From Bog-756 sp052143895 (GTDB lineage: Bacteria; Actinomycetota; Acidimicrobiia; Acidimicrobiales; RAAP-2), in contig JBKQRT010000169.1 in the NCBI GenBank assembly GCA_052143895.1, positions 1 through 37,820 on the forward strand: DNA of 37,820 bases, given 5' to 3'. A program made the translations under genes and the position numbers. The notes beneath the pieces are model-generated. The model made no database searches and had not been told where the DNA came from. It was given only the letters and a program-made list of their open reading frames with translations. This document shows positions 1-8,325 of this stretch, one piece after another (within the stretch, counting starts at the first letter, position 1; each line of letters begins with the position of its first letter).

Positions 1-64
1 TGGAACGGGTCCACAAGCTCTCAGATAAATACACACAATTACGTTTATGGCTACAGCTTCGCGA
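1..64. other. AT-rich segment at window edge, no gene seen
   Basis: This short stretch lies downstream of the stop codon of the minus-strand AI-2E transporter. It is visibly richer in A and T than the rest of the window, for example at positions 24-52. I see no reading frame, tRNA fold or clear hairpin in it. It may be a 3' untranslated region or part of a feature that continues beyond the window. Confidence 0.4.
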
Positions 65-1474
65 TCAACTCGGCCAAGGTGATCGCATCGATCGCTTTGC
101 CCTCTCTTCGGGCCCGGCCGCCACCGGGTCGGGCCAGCCATCGGTGACCTGGGGATCCCCAGGTCCTGGGGCCTCGGCCTCCGCCTCGGTGTGCTGCCAG
201 GCCTCGCGGAAGGTGACCTGGATGGCACCACCGACGGGGATGGCCACGAGGGCCCCGGTCAGCGCCCCGAGCGCCGAACCGAACACGCCGCCCAGGTTGG
301 CCCCCACCAGCACGGCGAGCAGTACCCACAGGGGGTTCATCCTCACGCTGCGGCTCATGACCACCGGATAGAGGAAGTGGTTTTCGACCAGCTGGAACCC
401 CACGAACACGATCAGCGTCACCAGCCCGGCGGAGGGCGAGTGCAGTAGGGCGATGAGCACGCTCGGGACGGCGGCGATGAGACCGCCGACCAGGGGGATC
501 ATGGCCACGAGGGCCACCCACATCCCGATGAGGAGGGCGAAGGGGACGCCGAGGATCGACAGGGTGACCAGGATCACCACTCCGAACATGACCGAGAGGG
601 CGATGGTGCCGAGCACGTATGAGGTCACCTGTCGAGACACCCGGTGGGCGAGGTCCTCCAGGGCGTCGCGCCGGCTGGGTCGCAGCGTGCCGAGCACGCC
701 GCGCCGGAGGTTCGGCGCCTCGAGCAGCATGAACAGGGAGAGGAAGGCGACCGTGGTCAGGGACAGGATGGTCGAGAAGACCGCCTTGCCCAGGTTGGTG
801 CCGACGGCCAGCGCCGGTTTGCTGAAGTTCTGGGCCGCCGTCTGCAGCTTCGGGGCGTTCTTCTGCACCCACGACAGGAGGTGGAACCGCTGCAGGGTGT
901 GCGCAAGCCAGCCGTGGCCTCGCTGCAGCTGGTTGACCATGGTGGGCAGCCGCTCGGCCACATGGGTCAGGGAGTTCACCAGCGGGTAGCCGAACAGACC
1001 CAGGAGCCCGGCGAAGACCAACACCGCGCCGGCGAAGACCAGCCCGATGGCCGTCCCCCGCCGGAACCGGTGCCGCTGGAGGAAGTTGACCGACGGGTTG
1101 AGGACGAGGGCGATGAAGCCGGCGATGAGGATCCACAGGATCACCTCACGGAGCCGACCGAGCAGGCGGTAGAGCACCCACGTGGCGACGACCACCGCGT
1201 CCACGGTGAGGATGGTGCGGAGCGGGACACCCTTGGCCGAGGCGGCGGCGAACAGGCGGTCGAGGCGGGGCGCGTCGGGACCCACCTCGCGGTCCATCCG
1301 CTCGACCGGCGTCTCGTTGATGACGGTCGTGGGCCCGTGCTGGGTCACGTGGCTGACCGGTACGCCCGGCGCCAGACCGGGCTCGCCCTGGCCGTTCGGT
1401 TCCGGCCGGACGGTGTCGGCGCCGGAGTCGGGGCCCCGGTCGGCGCCGGTGTCGCTCTCGACGGGCTCGGCCAC
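65..1474 (-). CDS. AI-2E family (PerM/YdiK-like) membrane transporter
   Basis: The product is a 469-residue polytopic inner-membrane protein of the AI-2E transporter / UPF0118 family, which includes putative permeases and some Na+/H+ antiporters; the substrate cannot be told from sequence. About 85 polar, acidic residues come first. Hydrophobic segments follow, starting near VDAVVVATWVLYRLLG, with a long amphipathic stretch around residues 165-215 that is typical of the family. The C-terminal half has the family-like run PLWVLLAVLVGANLGGVFGS and a Gly/Pro-rich loop ending AIPVGG. The last 45 residues are hydrophilic. The start is GTG, 41 bases from the divergent YbhN-like gene, so the two probably share a promoter region. 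The family call is firm; the physiological role is unknown. Confidence 0.85.
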   Translation of the reverse strand: MAEPVESDTGADRGPDSGADTVRPEPNGQGEPGLAPGVPVSHVTQHGPTTVINETPVERMDREVGPDAPRLDRLFAAASAKGVPLRTILTVDAVVVATWVLYRLLGRLREVILWILIAGFIALVLNPSVNFLQRHRFRRGTAIGLVFAGAVLVFAGLLGLFGYPLVNSLTHVAERLPTMVNQLQRGHGWLAHTLQRFHLLSWVQKNAPKLQTAAQNFSKPALAVGTNLGKAVFSTILSLTTVAFLSLFMLLEAPNLRRGVLGTLRPSRRDALEDLAHRVSRQVTSYVLGTIALSVMFGVVILVTLSILGVPFALLIGMWVALVAMIPLVGGLIAAVPSVLIALLHSPSAGLVTLIVFVGFQLVENHFLYPVVMSRSVRMNPLWVLLAVLVGANLGGVFGSALGALTGALVAIPVGGAIQVTFREAWQHTEAEAEAPGPGDPQVTDGWPDPVAAGPEERAKRSMRSPWPS

Positions 1475-1515
1475 GCACTCAGCATGTCAGGTCCGCGCAC
1501 CGGTGGCGTGCCAAC

Positions 1516-2910
1516 ATGATGGAGATGGTGGGCGAGCAGGAAGGCGTGATCGACCGGTCGCGCCATCGGTGGTGGCACCGTGGGCCCTTCGTCCGGCGGG
1601 AGGTGCGGTGGAGCGTCGGCACCGTCCTCGTGTTCCTCTTCGTCTTCTACGTGGCGCTCCCCCTCCTGGCCAGCCACCGGTCGGAGGTCAACGCACTAGC
1701 CCACATCAACATCGCCTACCTCGTCCTCGGGGTCCTTCTCGAGATCGGAGCGCTCGCCGCCTACACCCAGCTGACCCATGCGGTCCTCCCGCACGGCGGC
1801 CCCCGCCGGTTCCGGCTCTTCCGCATCAACATGTCGACCCTGGCCCTCAGCCACGTCTCCCCCGGCGGCACCGCCCCCGGTGCGGCGCTCGGCTACCGGC
1901 TCCTCACTCAGTCCGGGGTGACCGGGTCGGACGCCGGCTTCGCCCTCGGGACCCAGGGCATCGGGTCAGCCGTCGTCCTCAACGTGATCTTCTGGCTGTC
2001 GCTGGTGGCGTTCCTGCTGACCCACGGATTCCATGCGCCGGCCAGCCACCATGGCGGCCAGTCCCAGTCCGCCTCCATCCTGGTCATCGTGGCCGCCGGG
2101 GTCGGGGCCGTCCTTCTCGGGGCGTTCGGCGGGCTCTTCTACCTGCTCACCCGGGGCCAGCAGCGGGCCAGCCGGGTGATCCGGCGGATCGCCGGCCGGA
2201 TCCGGTTCCTCGACGCCGACCGGACCACCGGCCTGGTCGAGCGGCTGGCCGCCAGGTTCGCCGTGCTCATGGAGGACCGCGCGCTGACCCGTCGGGCCAT
2301 CGGGTGGGCGGCGGCCAACTGGCTCCTCGACGCCGCGTCGCTCTGGGTGTTCGTGGCCGCCTTCAGCCACTTCATCTCCCCCGTCGACCTGATCATGGCC
2401 TACGGCCTGGCCAACATCCTGGCCGCCATCCCCATCACCCCGGGCGGGCTCGGGGTGGTCGAGTTCGTCCTCGTGTCGATGATCACCGGGTTCGGCCCCA
2501 CGGCGGGACAGGCGCTGTCGGGCGTGCTCGCCTACCGGGCCGTCAACTTCTGGCTCCCGATCCCGTTCGGCGGGCTGGCCTACGGCTCGCTCGAGTTCGA
2601 GCGCCGCCCGTCCTACCACCGACTCCGGCGGTTCCTCGGCCGCCAACTCGACGCCGGTTGGTCGCGGGTCCGCGACCGGGTCGGCGCCTACCTCCCGGGG
2701 GCGTCGTCGACCGACGGCGTCAGTGGCGCCGACGGGACAGCCGCCGCCACCAACTGGTGGTACCGGACGGCACCGTCGTCGCAGACCCCTCCCCCCGAGG
2801 CGGCGCCGGCTCCGGAACGACCTGCCGTTGCACGGGCGCCGTCAGCGACGCATCGAGGCGAGGCCGGATCGATTCGAGGGCCAGTTCTTGGCAGTGATCC
2901 TGCAGGTTGA
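1516..2910 (+). CDS. YbhN/UPF0104 flippase-like membrane protein (LPG synthase TM-domain family)
   Basis: The 464-residue protein has multiple membrane segments and the family signature AIPITPGGLGVVEF near residues 300-315. It belongs to the group formed by YbhN and the membrane half of lysylphosphatidylglycerol synthase MprF. No soluble aminoacyl-transferase domain is present, so it is probably a lipid or lipid-linked substrate flippase; the substrate is unknown. Starts at 1516, 1519 and 1525 are all possible. After about residue 390 the protein is Pro/Ala/Ser-rich and looks disordered. The last 191 bases of the gene lie antisense to the end of ppk. Divergent from the AI-2E transporter. Confidence 0.8.
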   Translation: MMEMVGEQEGVIDRSRHRWWHRGPFVRREVRWSVGTVLVFLFVFYVALPLLASHRSEVNALAHINIAYLVLGVLLEIGALAAYTQLTHAVLPHGGPRRFRLFRINMSTLALSHVSPGGTAPGAALGYRLLTQSGVTGSDAGFALGTQGIGSAVVLNVIFWLSLVAFLLTHGFHAPASHHGGQSQSASILVIVAAGVGAVLLGAFGGLFYLLTRGQQRASRVIRRIAGRIRFLDADRTTGLVERLAARFAVLMEDRALTRRAIGWAAANWLLDAASLWVFVAAFSHFISPVDLIMAYGLANILAAIPITPGGLGVVEFVLVSMITGFGPTAGQALSGVLAYRAVNFWLPIPFGGLAYGSLEFERRPSYHRLRRFLGRQLDAGWSRVRDRVGAYLPGASSTDGVSGADGTAAATNWWYRTAPSSQTPPPEAAPAPERPAVARAPSATHRGEAGSIRGPVLGSDPAG

Positions 2911-5065
2911 ATCCGGGCCCGGTCCCCCCGGGCGCAGGCTCGACCCGCGTCCAGCTCCCGTCGGCCGCCAGCGTCCAGGAGTTGGCCTCGTCGGACAGGG
3001 CAAGGTCGAGGTACCGGACCAGCCGTCCCTGGAGCGCCGGGTCGTCGACGGGCACGATCACCTCCACCCGCCGGTCGAGGTTCCGCTCCATCAGGTCGGG
3101 TGAGCCGATGGCGACCCGCAGCGGGCGCCCGGCGACCCCGCCGAACCGGAATAGCCGCGAGTGCTCGAGGTACCGGCCGACGATGGACCGGACCCGGATG
3201 CGCTCCGACAGGCCGGGGACCCCGGGTCGGAGCGAGCACCGGCCTCGCACCACGAGGTCGATCGAGGCGCCGGCCTCCGAGGCGCGGTAGAGCGCCTCGA
3301 TGACGGCCGGGTCGGTGAGCCCGTTGGTCTTGAGCACGATCCGGCCGTCGGTGCCAGCGCGGGCCTCCTCGTCGATGGCCCCGATCAGATGGGCCCGCGT
3401 CGACATCGGCGACACGACCAGGGTGCGGAAGCTGGGGGGATCGCCGGAGCCGGTCAGCAGGATGAACAGCTGGCCGAGGTCGGCCCCGACGTCCGGGTCC
3501 GCGGTGAACAGCCCGACGTCCTCATAGGCGCGGGCGGTGGCCGAGTTGTAGTTCCCCGTGGCGATGTGGCAGTAGCGCAGGACGTCAGCACCGTCCCTCC
3601 GCACCACCAGACAGAACTTGGCATGGGTCTTGAGGGGGACCAGGCCGTAGATGACCTGCACGCCGGCCTCCTCGAGGGCCCGGGCCCAGGCGATGTTGGC
3701 CTGCTCGTCGAACTGGGCCTGCAGCTCCACCACGGCGGTGACCTGCTTCCCGGCCTGCGAGGCGCGGATGAGCGAGTCCACCACCGGGCTGGCCCGGCCC
3801 GCGCGGTAGAGGGTCTGCTTGATGGCCAGCACCTGGTCGTCCCCGGCGGCCAGGGCCACGAACGCCTCCACCGAGCCGGCGAAGGACTCGTACGGGTGGT
3901 GGACCAGCACGTCGTGGTCGTCGAGCACCGCGAAGAAGTCGGCTCCCGACGGCAGGTCGGGCGGGGTCACCGGCGTCCACGGCGGTGGAGCGAGGTCCGG
4001 CCGGTCCAGCCCGGCGAGCATGCGCAGACCGCAGAGGTCGACGGGCCCGTCGACCAGCGAGACATTCTCCTCGGGAACGTCCACCTCGGCGATGAGCATG
4101 TCGAGGAGGTCGGCGGAGATGCCGGCCGACGCCTCCAGTCTGACCGCCTGCCCGAACCGCCGCCGGTGCAGCTCGAGCTCCACGGCCACGAGCAGGTCCT
4201 CGGCGTCACCCTCGTCGACCGACAGGTCGGCGTTGCGGGTGACCCGGAAGGCGTGGTGCTCGGTGATCACCATGGCAGGGAACAGGCTGTCCAGGTGGGC
4301 GGCGATGACCTGCTCCACCGGGACGAACCGCCGCCGGTCGGGCAGGGCCACGAAGCGGGGCAGCATCGGTGGCACCTTGACGCGGGCGATCCGCTCCTCG
4401 CCGGTCGACGGGCTCTCGACGCGGACCACCAGGTTGAGCGAGAGATTGGAGATGTAGGGGAACGGGTGGGCCTGGTCCACCGCCAGCGGTGTCAGCACCG
4501 GAAAGATCAGTCGGGTGAAGAGCTCGCCGAGGTGGACGCGATCGACCTCGTCGAGGGTGTGCCAGTCGGCCAGCACCACCCCCGACGCTGTCAGCTCCGG
4601 CCCCACCTCGTGGGTGAAGATCTCGACCTGGCGGCGGACCAGCTCGTCGACCCGCGCGGTGATGGCCTGCAGCTGTTCGGCCGGGGCCAGGCCGTCCGGT
4701 GAGCGGGTCCGCAGCCCCGCAGCCACCTGGTCCTCGAGCCCGGCCACCCGCACCTGGAAGAACTCGTCGAGGCCCTCGGAGAAGATGGCCAAGAACTTGG
4801 TCCGCTCGAGGAGCGGGATCCGGGTGTCGGCGGCCAGCTCGAGCAGCCGGGCGCTGAAGTCGAGCCACGAAAGCTCCCGGTTGATCAGCCGGTCGTGGCC
4901 GGTGGTGGCCCGGCGGGCGGGCGCCGCGCCGTCGGGGTGCAGGCGCTCGAGCTCGCCGACCGGCCACAGCGGGCCACGCCGGCGTGCGTCCACCCCGGCG
5001 TGCCCCCCGCCCCGGCCCTGAACCGACGCCACGGCGCCCGGAGCGCCCGGCGATCCCTCCGTCAC
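2720..5065 (-). CDS. ppk1: Polyphosphate kinase 1
   Basis: Ppk1 reversibly transfers the terminal phosphate of ATP to inorganic polyphosphate. The family N-terminal motif RLINRELSWLDF and LDEFFQVRVAGL are clear. The autophosphorylated histidine lies in YCHIATGNYNS (about His500 from this start) and the second conserved histidine in RYLEHSRLFRF (about His635). The frame is open up to 5197, but family proteins need little before RLINREL. I chose the GTG at 5065; a GTG at 4993 is equally possible. A TACCAT hexamer at 5155-5160 on this strand could be a -10 box and would exclude the 5197 start. The last 80 or so residues after SWTRVEP are not part of the core and include the region antisense to the YbhN-like gene. 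Function certain, start uncertain. Confidence 0.93.
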   Translation of the reverse strand: MTEGSPGAPGAVASVQGRGGGHAGVDARRRGPLWPVGELERLHPDGAAPARRATTGHDRLINRELSWLDFSARLLELAADTRIPLLERTKFLAIFSEGLDEFFQVRVAGLEDQVAAGLRTRSPDGLAPAEQLQAITARVDELVRRQVEIFTHEVGPELTASGVVLADWHTLDEVDRVHLGELFTRLIFPVLTPLAVDQAHPFPYISNLSLNLVVRVESPSTGEERIARVKVPPMLPRFVALPDRRRFVPVEQVIAAHLDSLFPAMVITEHHAFRVTRNADLSVDEGDAEDLLVAVELELHRRRFGQAVRLEASAGISADLLDMLIAEVDVPEENVSLVDGPVDLCGLRMLAGLDRPDLAPPPWTPVTPPDLPSGADFFAVLDDHDVLVHHPYESFAGSVEAFVALAAGDDQVLAIKQTLYRAGRASPVVDSLIRASQAGKQVTAVVELQAQFDEQANIAWARALEEAGVQVIYGLVPLKTHAKFCLVVRRDGADVLRYCHIATGNYNSATARAYEDVGLFTADPDVGADLGQLFILLTGSGDPPSFRTLVVSPMSTRAHLIGAIDEEARAGTDGRIVLKTNGLTDPAVIEALYRASEAGASIDLVVRGRCSLRPGVPGLSERIRVRSIVGRYLEHSRLFRFGGVAGRPLRVAIGSPDLMERNLDRRVEVIVPVDDPALQGRLVRYLDLALSDEANSWTLAADGSWTRVEPAPGGTGPGFNLQDHCQELALESIRPRLDASLTAPVQRQVVPEPAPPRGEGSATTVPSGTTSWWRRLSRRRH

Positions 5066-5207
5066 AGCCGACCGGCCGTCGCCGCCCGACGATCGCCCAG
5101 GACCGGTCGGTCGACGGCAACGGGATGGTCGGGGCAGCGGTCCATCGCCGCCCGATGGTACCCCTCGGGACGCGGCTCGGCTCCACCTGCGGTCCACCGC
5201 CCACCGG

Positions 5208-5213
5208 TAGGCT
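5208..5213 (+). promoter_or_regulatory. Candidate -10 box (TAGGCT) for leaderless SEDS gene
   Basis: TAGGCT ends exactly 7 bases before the GTG at 5221, where a transcript would begin at or next to the start codon. No Shine-Dalgarno sequence precedes that GTG, and I see no good -35 hexamer. The same arrangement occurs before ruvC and pdxS. Confidence 0.4.
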
Positions 5214-5220
5214 CGCCCGG

Positions 5221-6627
5221 GTGTCGGCCATCTCCCTGACCAGCCGGGCCCCGAAGCGGACCCTCCGCACGTTCAAGGCCCGACGGCGCACCGAGCTCGG
5301 GCTGCTGACGGCGGCGTCGATCATCATCGTCGCTGCCTACACCCTGATGATCCTGGGCAACACCTCGAAAGTGCCCGCCGACGTGGTGCCGCTGCTCGTC
5401 GCCATGCTGGCCCTGGGCGGGGTGGCCCACATCGCCAACCGGATCTTCGTCCCCGCCGCCCATCCGGTGGTACTGCCGATCGCCTTCCTGCTCAACGGGC
5501 TCGGGTACGTGATGATCTCGCGCATCGACCTCGGGACCGGGAAGTCCTACGCGCCGCTGCAGGCGGCCTGGACAGCCGGCGGGGTGGCCGCCTACGTCGT
5601 CACCCTGGCGGTGATCCGCCGCTCGCGGGACCTCGACCGCTACCGCTACCTGCTGCTCGCCCTCGGGGTAGTGCTGCTGCTCCTTCCCCTCGTCCCCCAC
5701 TTCGGTGCCGACATCAACGGTGCCCGCCTCTGGGTGCACATCGGTTCGTTCGAGTTCCAACCGGTCGAGCTGGGCAAGATCGTCCTCTGCATATTCTTCG
5801 CCTCGTACTTCGCGGAGAAGCGGGAGCTGTTGACCATCCCGACGGCCCGGTTCGGGAACCGGCTGATCCTCGACCCCCGGCCCCTGGTGCCCATCGTGCT
5901 GGCCTGGATCTTCGCCATCGGGGTCATGAGCCTCGAGCACGACATCGGCTTCTCCGCCCTGCTCTTCACCCTGTTCATCGGCATGCTGTGGGTCACCACC
6001 GGGCGTACCGGCTACCTGGTGCTCGGCGTCGTGCTCTTCGGGGTGGGGGCCTACCTGGCCAGCCACTACTTCTTCCAGACCCACATCCGGGTCGAGACCT
6101 GGCTCGACCCCTGGAAGATCCTGCCCGGCGACCCGGGCGCCCAGCTCCGCGAAGCGTGGTACTCGCTGGGCAGCGGCGGCATCGGTGGCACCGGCCTCGG
6201 CCTCGGCGCCGGTGCCTACACCATCCCCGTCCCCCAGACCGACTTCATCTTCGCCATCATCGGCGAGGAGATGGGCTTGCTCGGCTCGACCATGGTGGTG
6301 GTGGCATTCCTGTTGCTGGTCGGTGCGGGCCTGCGCATCGCCCAGGCCGCCCGGTCGGAGTTCGCCAAGCTCACCGCCGTCGGCCTCACCATGATCATCG
6401 GGTTCCAGGCGTTCTTCATCATCGGCGGGGTGGTTCGGCTCCTGCCGCTCACCGGCATCACCCTTCCCTTCGTCTCCTACGGCGGCTCCGCCCTCATCGC
6501 CAACTACGTGCTCATCGCCCTCCTCATGCGCATCTCCGACGAGGGAGGGGCCGCGGTCGACGCCGCCGACCAGGCCGGGTACGAGCAGGGCGAGGAACGT
6601 CGCCGGCGGCTGCTCCGGGGCGAGTGA
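5221..6627 (+). CDS. FtsW/RodA/SpoVE (SEDS) peptidoglycan glycosyltransferase, RodA-like
   Basis: SEDS proteins polymerise lipid II into glycan strands, normally with a class B penicillin-binding protein. This 468-residue protein has many membrane helices. It carries the family features FEFQPVELGK, an acidic residue in LEHDIGFSAL (the QPDLG position of other SEDS proteins), PVPQTDFIFAIIGEEMG, and the final LPFVSYGGSA. An extra pair of N-terminal helices before the core resembles the mycobacterial RodA layout. The frame is open from 4984, but the 79 upstream residues are Pro/Arg-rich and would overlap ppk. The GTG at 5221 has a -10-like box 7 bases upstream. No PBP gene is adjacent. It is convergent with the DUF151 gene, with a 12-base gap. 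The distinction between RodA and FtsW is inferred. Confidence 0.88.
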   Translation: MSAISLTSRAPKRTLRTFKARRRTELGLLTAASIIIVAAYTLMILGNTSKVPADVVPLLVAMLALGGVAHIANRIFVPAAHPVVLPIAFLLNGLGYVMISRIDLGTGKSYAPLQAAWTAGGVAAYVVTLAVIRRSRDLDRYRYLLLALGVVLLLLPLVPHFGADINGARLWVHIGSFEFQPVELGKIVLCIFFASYFAEKRELLTIPTARFGNRLILDPRPLVPIVLAWIFAIGVMSLEHDIGFSALLFTLFIGMLWVTTGRTGYLVLGVVLFGVGAYLASHYFFQTHIRVETWLDPWKILPGDPGAQLREAWYSLGSGGIGGTGLGLGAGAYTIPVPQTDFIFAIIGEEMGLLGSTMVVVAFLLLVGAGLRIAQAARSEFAKLTAVGLTMIIGFQAFFIIGGVVRLLPLTGITLPFVSYGGSALIANYVLIALLMRISDEGGAAVDAADQAGYEQGEERRRRLLRGE

Positions 6628-6650
6628 GGCGACGGGCGGTCAGCCGCCGG
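6603..6650. terminator. Perfect 10-bp inverted repeat across two convergent gene ends
   Basis: CCGGCGGCTG at 6603-6612 is exactly complementary to CAGCCGCCGG at 6641-6650, with a 28-base loop. The repeat spans the stop codons of the SEDS gene and the DUF151 nuclease gene, so it could act as a terminator for both strands. The loop is long and no T-tract follows on either strand. In such GC-rich DNA part of the match could be chance. Confidence 0.3.
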
Positions 6651-7176
6651 ATTGGGTCAGGCCGGGAGGGGGGATGTCGCCGTCCTGGTCGAGCAGGCGC
6701 CGCTCGATGAGGATGGGGACCGGCACCGGCTGCAGCAGGGCCACGGTCAGCGCGTCGGAGGGGCGGCACGAGTGGACGGAACGCCCGGTGCGACCGCGGA
6801 GGTCGAGCTCGGCGAAGTAGACCGAGCCTTGACGTCCCACCAGCCGGACGGCCACGACGTCGATGTCGAAGCCCCGCAGGACGCCGCTCAACAGCTCGGC
6901 GGTGAGCGGCCGGGGCGTCGGGATCCGGCGCAGGGCGTGGGACAGGGCCACCGCGTCCTGGAACCCGATCGAGAAGGACAACTGCCGGCGGGGCGACTCG
7001 GTCTCGCGGAGCACCACCGTGGGGTGGGGGTTGGGGAGGTCCACGCCGACGGACGAGACCAGCACCATCCGGAAGTCCCCGACCGGAGGTGTGGTGCCCT
7101 TCGCGGACCGCTCCGCCTCGGTGGTGGGGTCGGCGGCGGCGGGCGCGTCCACCGACCGGGCGGCCGGCTCGGTCAC
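6640..7176 (-). CDS. Bifunctional nuclease family (DUF151) protein
   Basis: The 178-residue product matches the DUF151/BFN family: MVLVSSVGVDLPNPHPTVVL, then a helix around FSIGFQDAVALSHAL, and the late motif CRPSDALTVALL. Plant and some bacterial members have been reported with DNase/RNase activity; the role in Actinobacteria is not established. The reading frame extends to 7353, but those residues are Arg/Gly/His-rich and lie inside rodA. The GTG at 7176 overlaps the rodA stop in a 4-base GTGA, so it is the likely start and translation is probably coupled. The first 40 residues are Ala/Thr-rich and outside the domain. Confidence 0.8.
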   Translation of the reverse strand: MTEPAARSVDAPAAADPTTEAERSAKGTTPPVGDFRMVLVSSVGVDLPNPHPTVVLRETESPRRQLSFSIGFQDAVALSHALRRIPTPRPLTAELLSGVLRGFDIDVVAVRLVGRQGSVYFAELDLRGRTGRSVHSCRPSDALTVALLQPVPVPILIERRLLDQDGDIPPPGLTQSGG

Positions 7177-8303
7177 CGCACGCTCCGCATGTGCACGCTG
7201 ACCACGATCCCGATGGCCGCGAAGAAGCCGATCATGGCCGAGCCGCCGTAGGAGAGGAAGGGCAGGGGGATGCCCGCGACCGGCATGATCCCCATGTTCA
7301 TGCCCACGTTCTCGAAGACCGAGAACACCAGCAGGCCGAAGACCCCCGCGCACAGCAGCCGGCCGAAATTGTCCCTGGCCATCTGGGCCGTGCGCAGCAC
7401 CCGCCAGGCCACCACGCCGTAGAACAGCAGCAGTATGCCGGCGCCGACGAACCCGAGCTGCTCGCCGACCGCCGAGAAGATGAAGTCGGTCTGCTGGAAC
7501 GGCACGTAGGAGAGGTTGGTGAGCGCGCCGTGGAACAGTCCGCGCCCGAACATCCCGCCCACGGCGATGGCGTTCTTGGCCTGGTTGACGTTGTAGGTGG
7601 CGGACTGGCTCGCACCGTTCGGGGAGATGAAGCTGGTGAGGCGCTCGATCTGGTAGTGCTGCAGCAGCCCGAGATTGAGCGCCACCGCCACCAGGACGAC
7701 CGCCCCGACGATCAGGAGGAGGAGGTAACGGCCGGGCATGCCGGCGACGGCCAGCATCACCATCAAGATGACGGTCATGACGATGGCGGTACCGAGGTCG
7801 GGCTGCTTGATGACCAGCAAGATGGGCAGGGCGGACATGAGCACGAGGCGCACCAGGTCGCGGAAGTCCAGACCCTCCGGTCTTCGGGTGCAGTAGGTGC
7901 CGATGGCGATGACCAGCACCAGCGTCGCGAACTCCGACGGCTGGAGCTGGAGGGGTCCGAGGGAGAACCAGCGCTGCGACCCCAGTCGTGCCGGCGTGGC
8001 CAACACGGCTACCAGGGCGAGCACGATGCCGATGTAGAGGACGGTACTGATCTGTTCGAACCGCCGGTAGTCGAACAGGGCGACCGCCACCATCACGACC
8101 ACCCCGACGACCACAAAGAGTGCCTGGCGCTTGAGGTAGTAGCGAGGATCGTCGCCGGCCAGCGCCAGCTTCCCCTTGGTGGCCGAGTAGATCATCACCA
8201 TGCCGGTCACGGCCAGCAGGAGGGACGTGCCCACCAGCACCAGGTCGAACCGGGCAGACACGTGCCGCGGTCGGGTGGCGACGGTCGTGGGGGCGTAGTT
8301 CAC
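7173..8303 (-). CDS. rodA: Rod shape-determining SEDS protein RodA
   Basis: The 376-residue integral membrane protein has the SEDS layout of about ten helices. Conserved elements are GSQRWFSLGPLQLQPSEF, the catalytic-site motif KQPDLGTA, PFQQTDFIFSAVGEQLGF and PLPFLSYGGSAM. It polymerises peptidoglycan glycan strands for cell elongation. Two starts are adjacent, TTG at 8306 and GTG at 8303. The GGAG at 8311-8314 on this strand sits 7 bases from the GTG, so I prefer 8303. It follows aroE by 22 bases and ends in a 4-base overlap with the DUF151 gene. It is the second SEDS protein within 3.1 kb, and lacks the extra N-terminal helices of the first. Confidence 0.9.
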   Translation of the reverse strand: MNYAPTTVATRPRHVSARFDLVLVGTSLLLAVTGMVMIYSATKGKLALAGDDPRYYLKRQALFVVVGVVVMVAVALFDYRRFEQISTVLYIGIVLALVAVLATPARLGSQRWFSLGPLQLQPSEFATLVLVIAIGTYCTRRPEGLDFRDLVRLVLMSALPILLVIKQPDLGTAIVMTVILMVMLAVAGMPGRYLLLLIVGAVVLVAVALNLGLLQHYQIERLTSFISPNGASQSATYNVNQAKNAIAVGGMFGRGLFHGALTNLSYVPFQQTDFIFSAVGEQLGFVGAGILLLFYGVVAWRVLRTAQMARDNFGRLLCAGVFGLLVFSVFENVGMNMGIMPVAGIPLPFLSYGGSAMIGFFAAIGIVVSVHMRSVR

Positions 8304-8325
8304 CAAGGTGCTCCGGCCAGACAGG

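Noticed and set aside
3161..4702. Plus-strand open frame of about 500 codons inside ppk1
   Set aside because: It is the mirror of the ppk1 coding frame, with composition typical of antisense shadows.
4984..5220. N-terminal extension of the RodA-like SEDS protein from the start at 4984
   Set aside because: The 79 residues are Pro/Arg-rich, overlap the start of ppk1, and are not found in SEDS proteins; the GTG at 5221 has a promoter-like box at the right distance.
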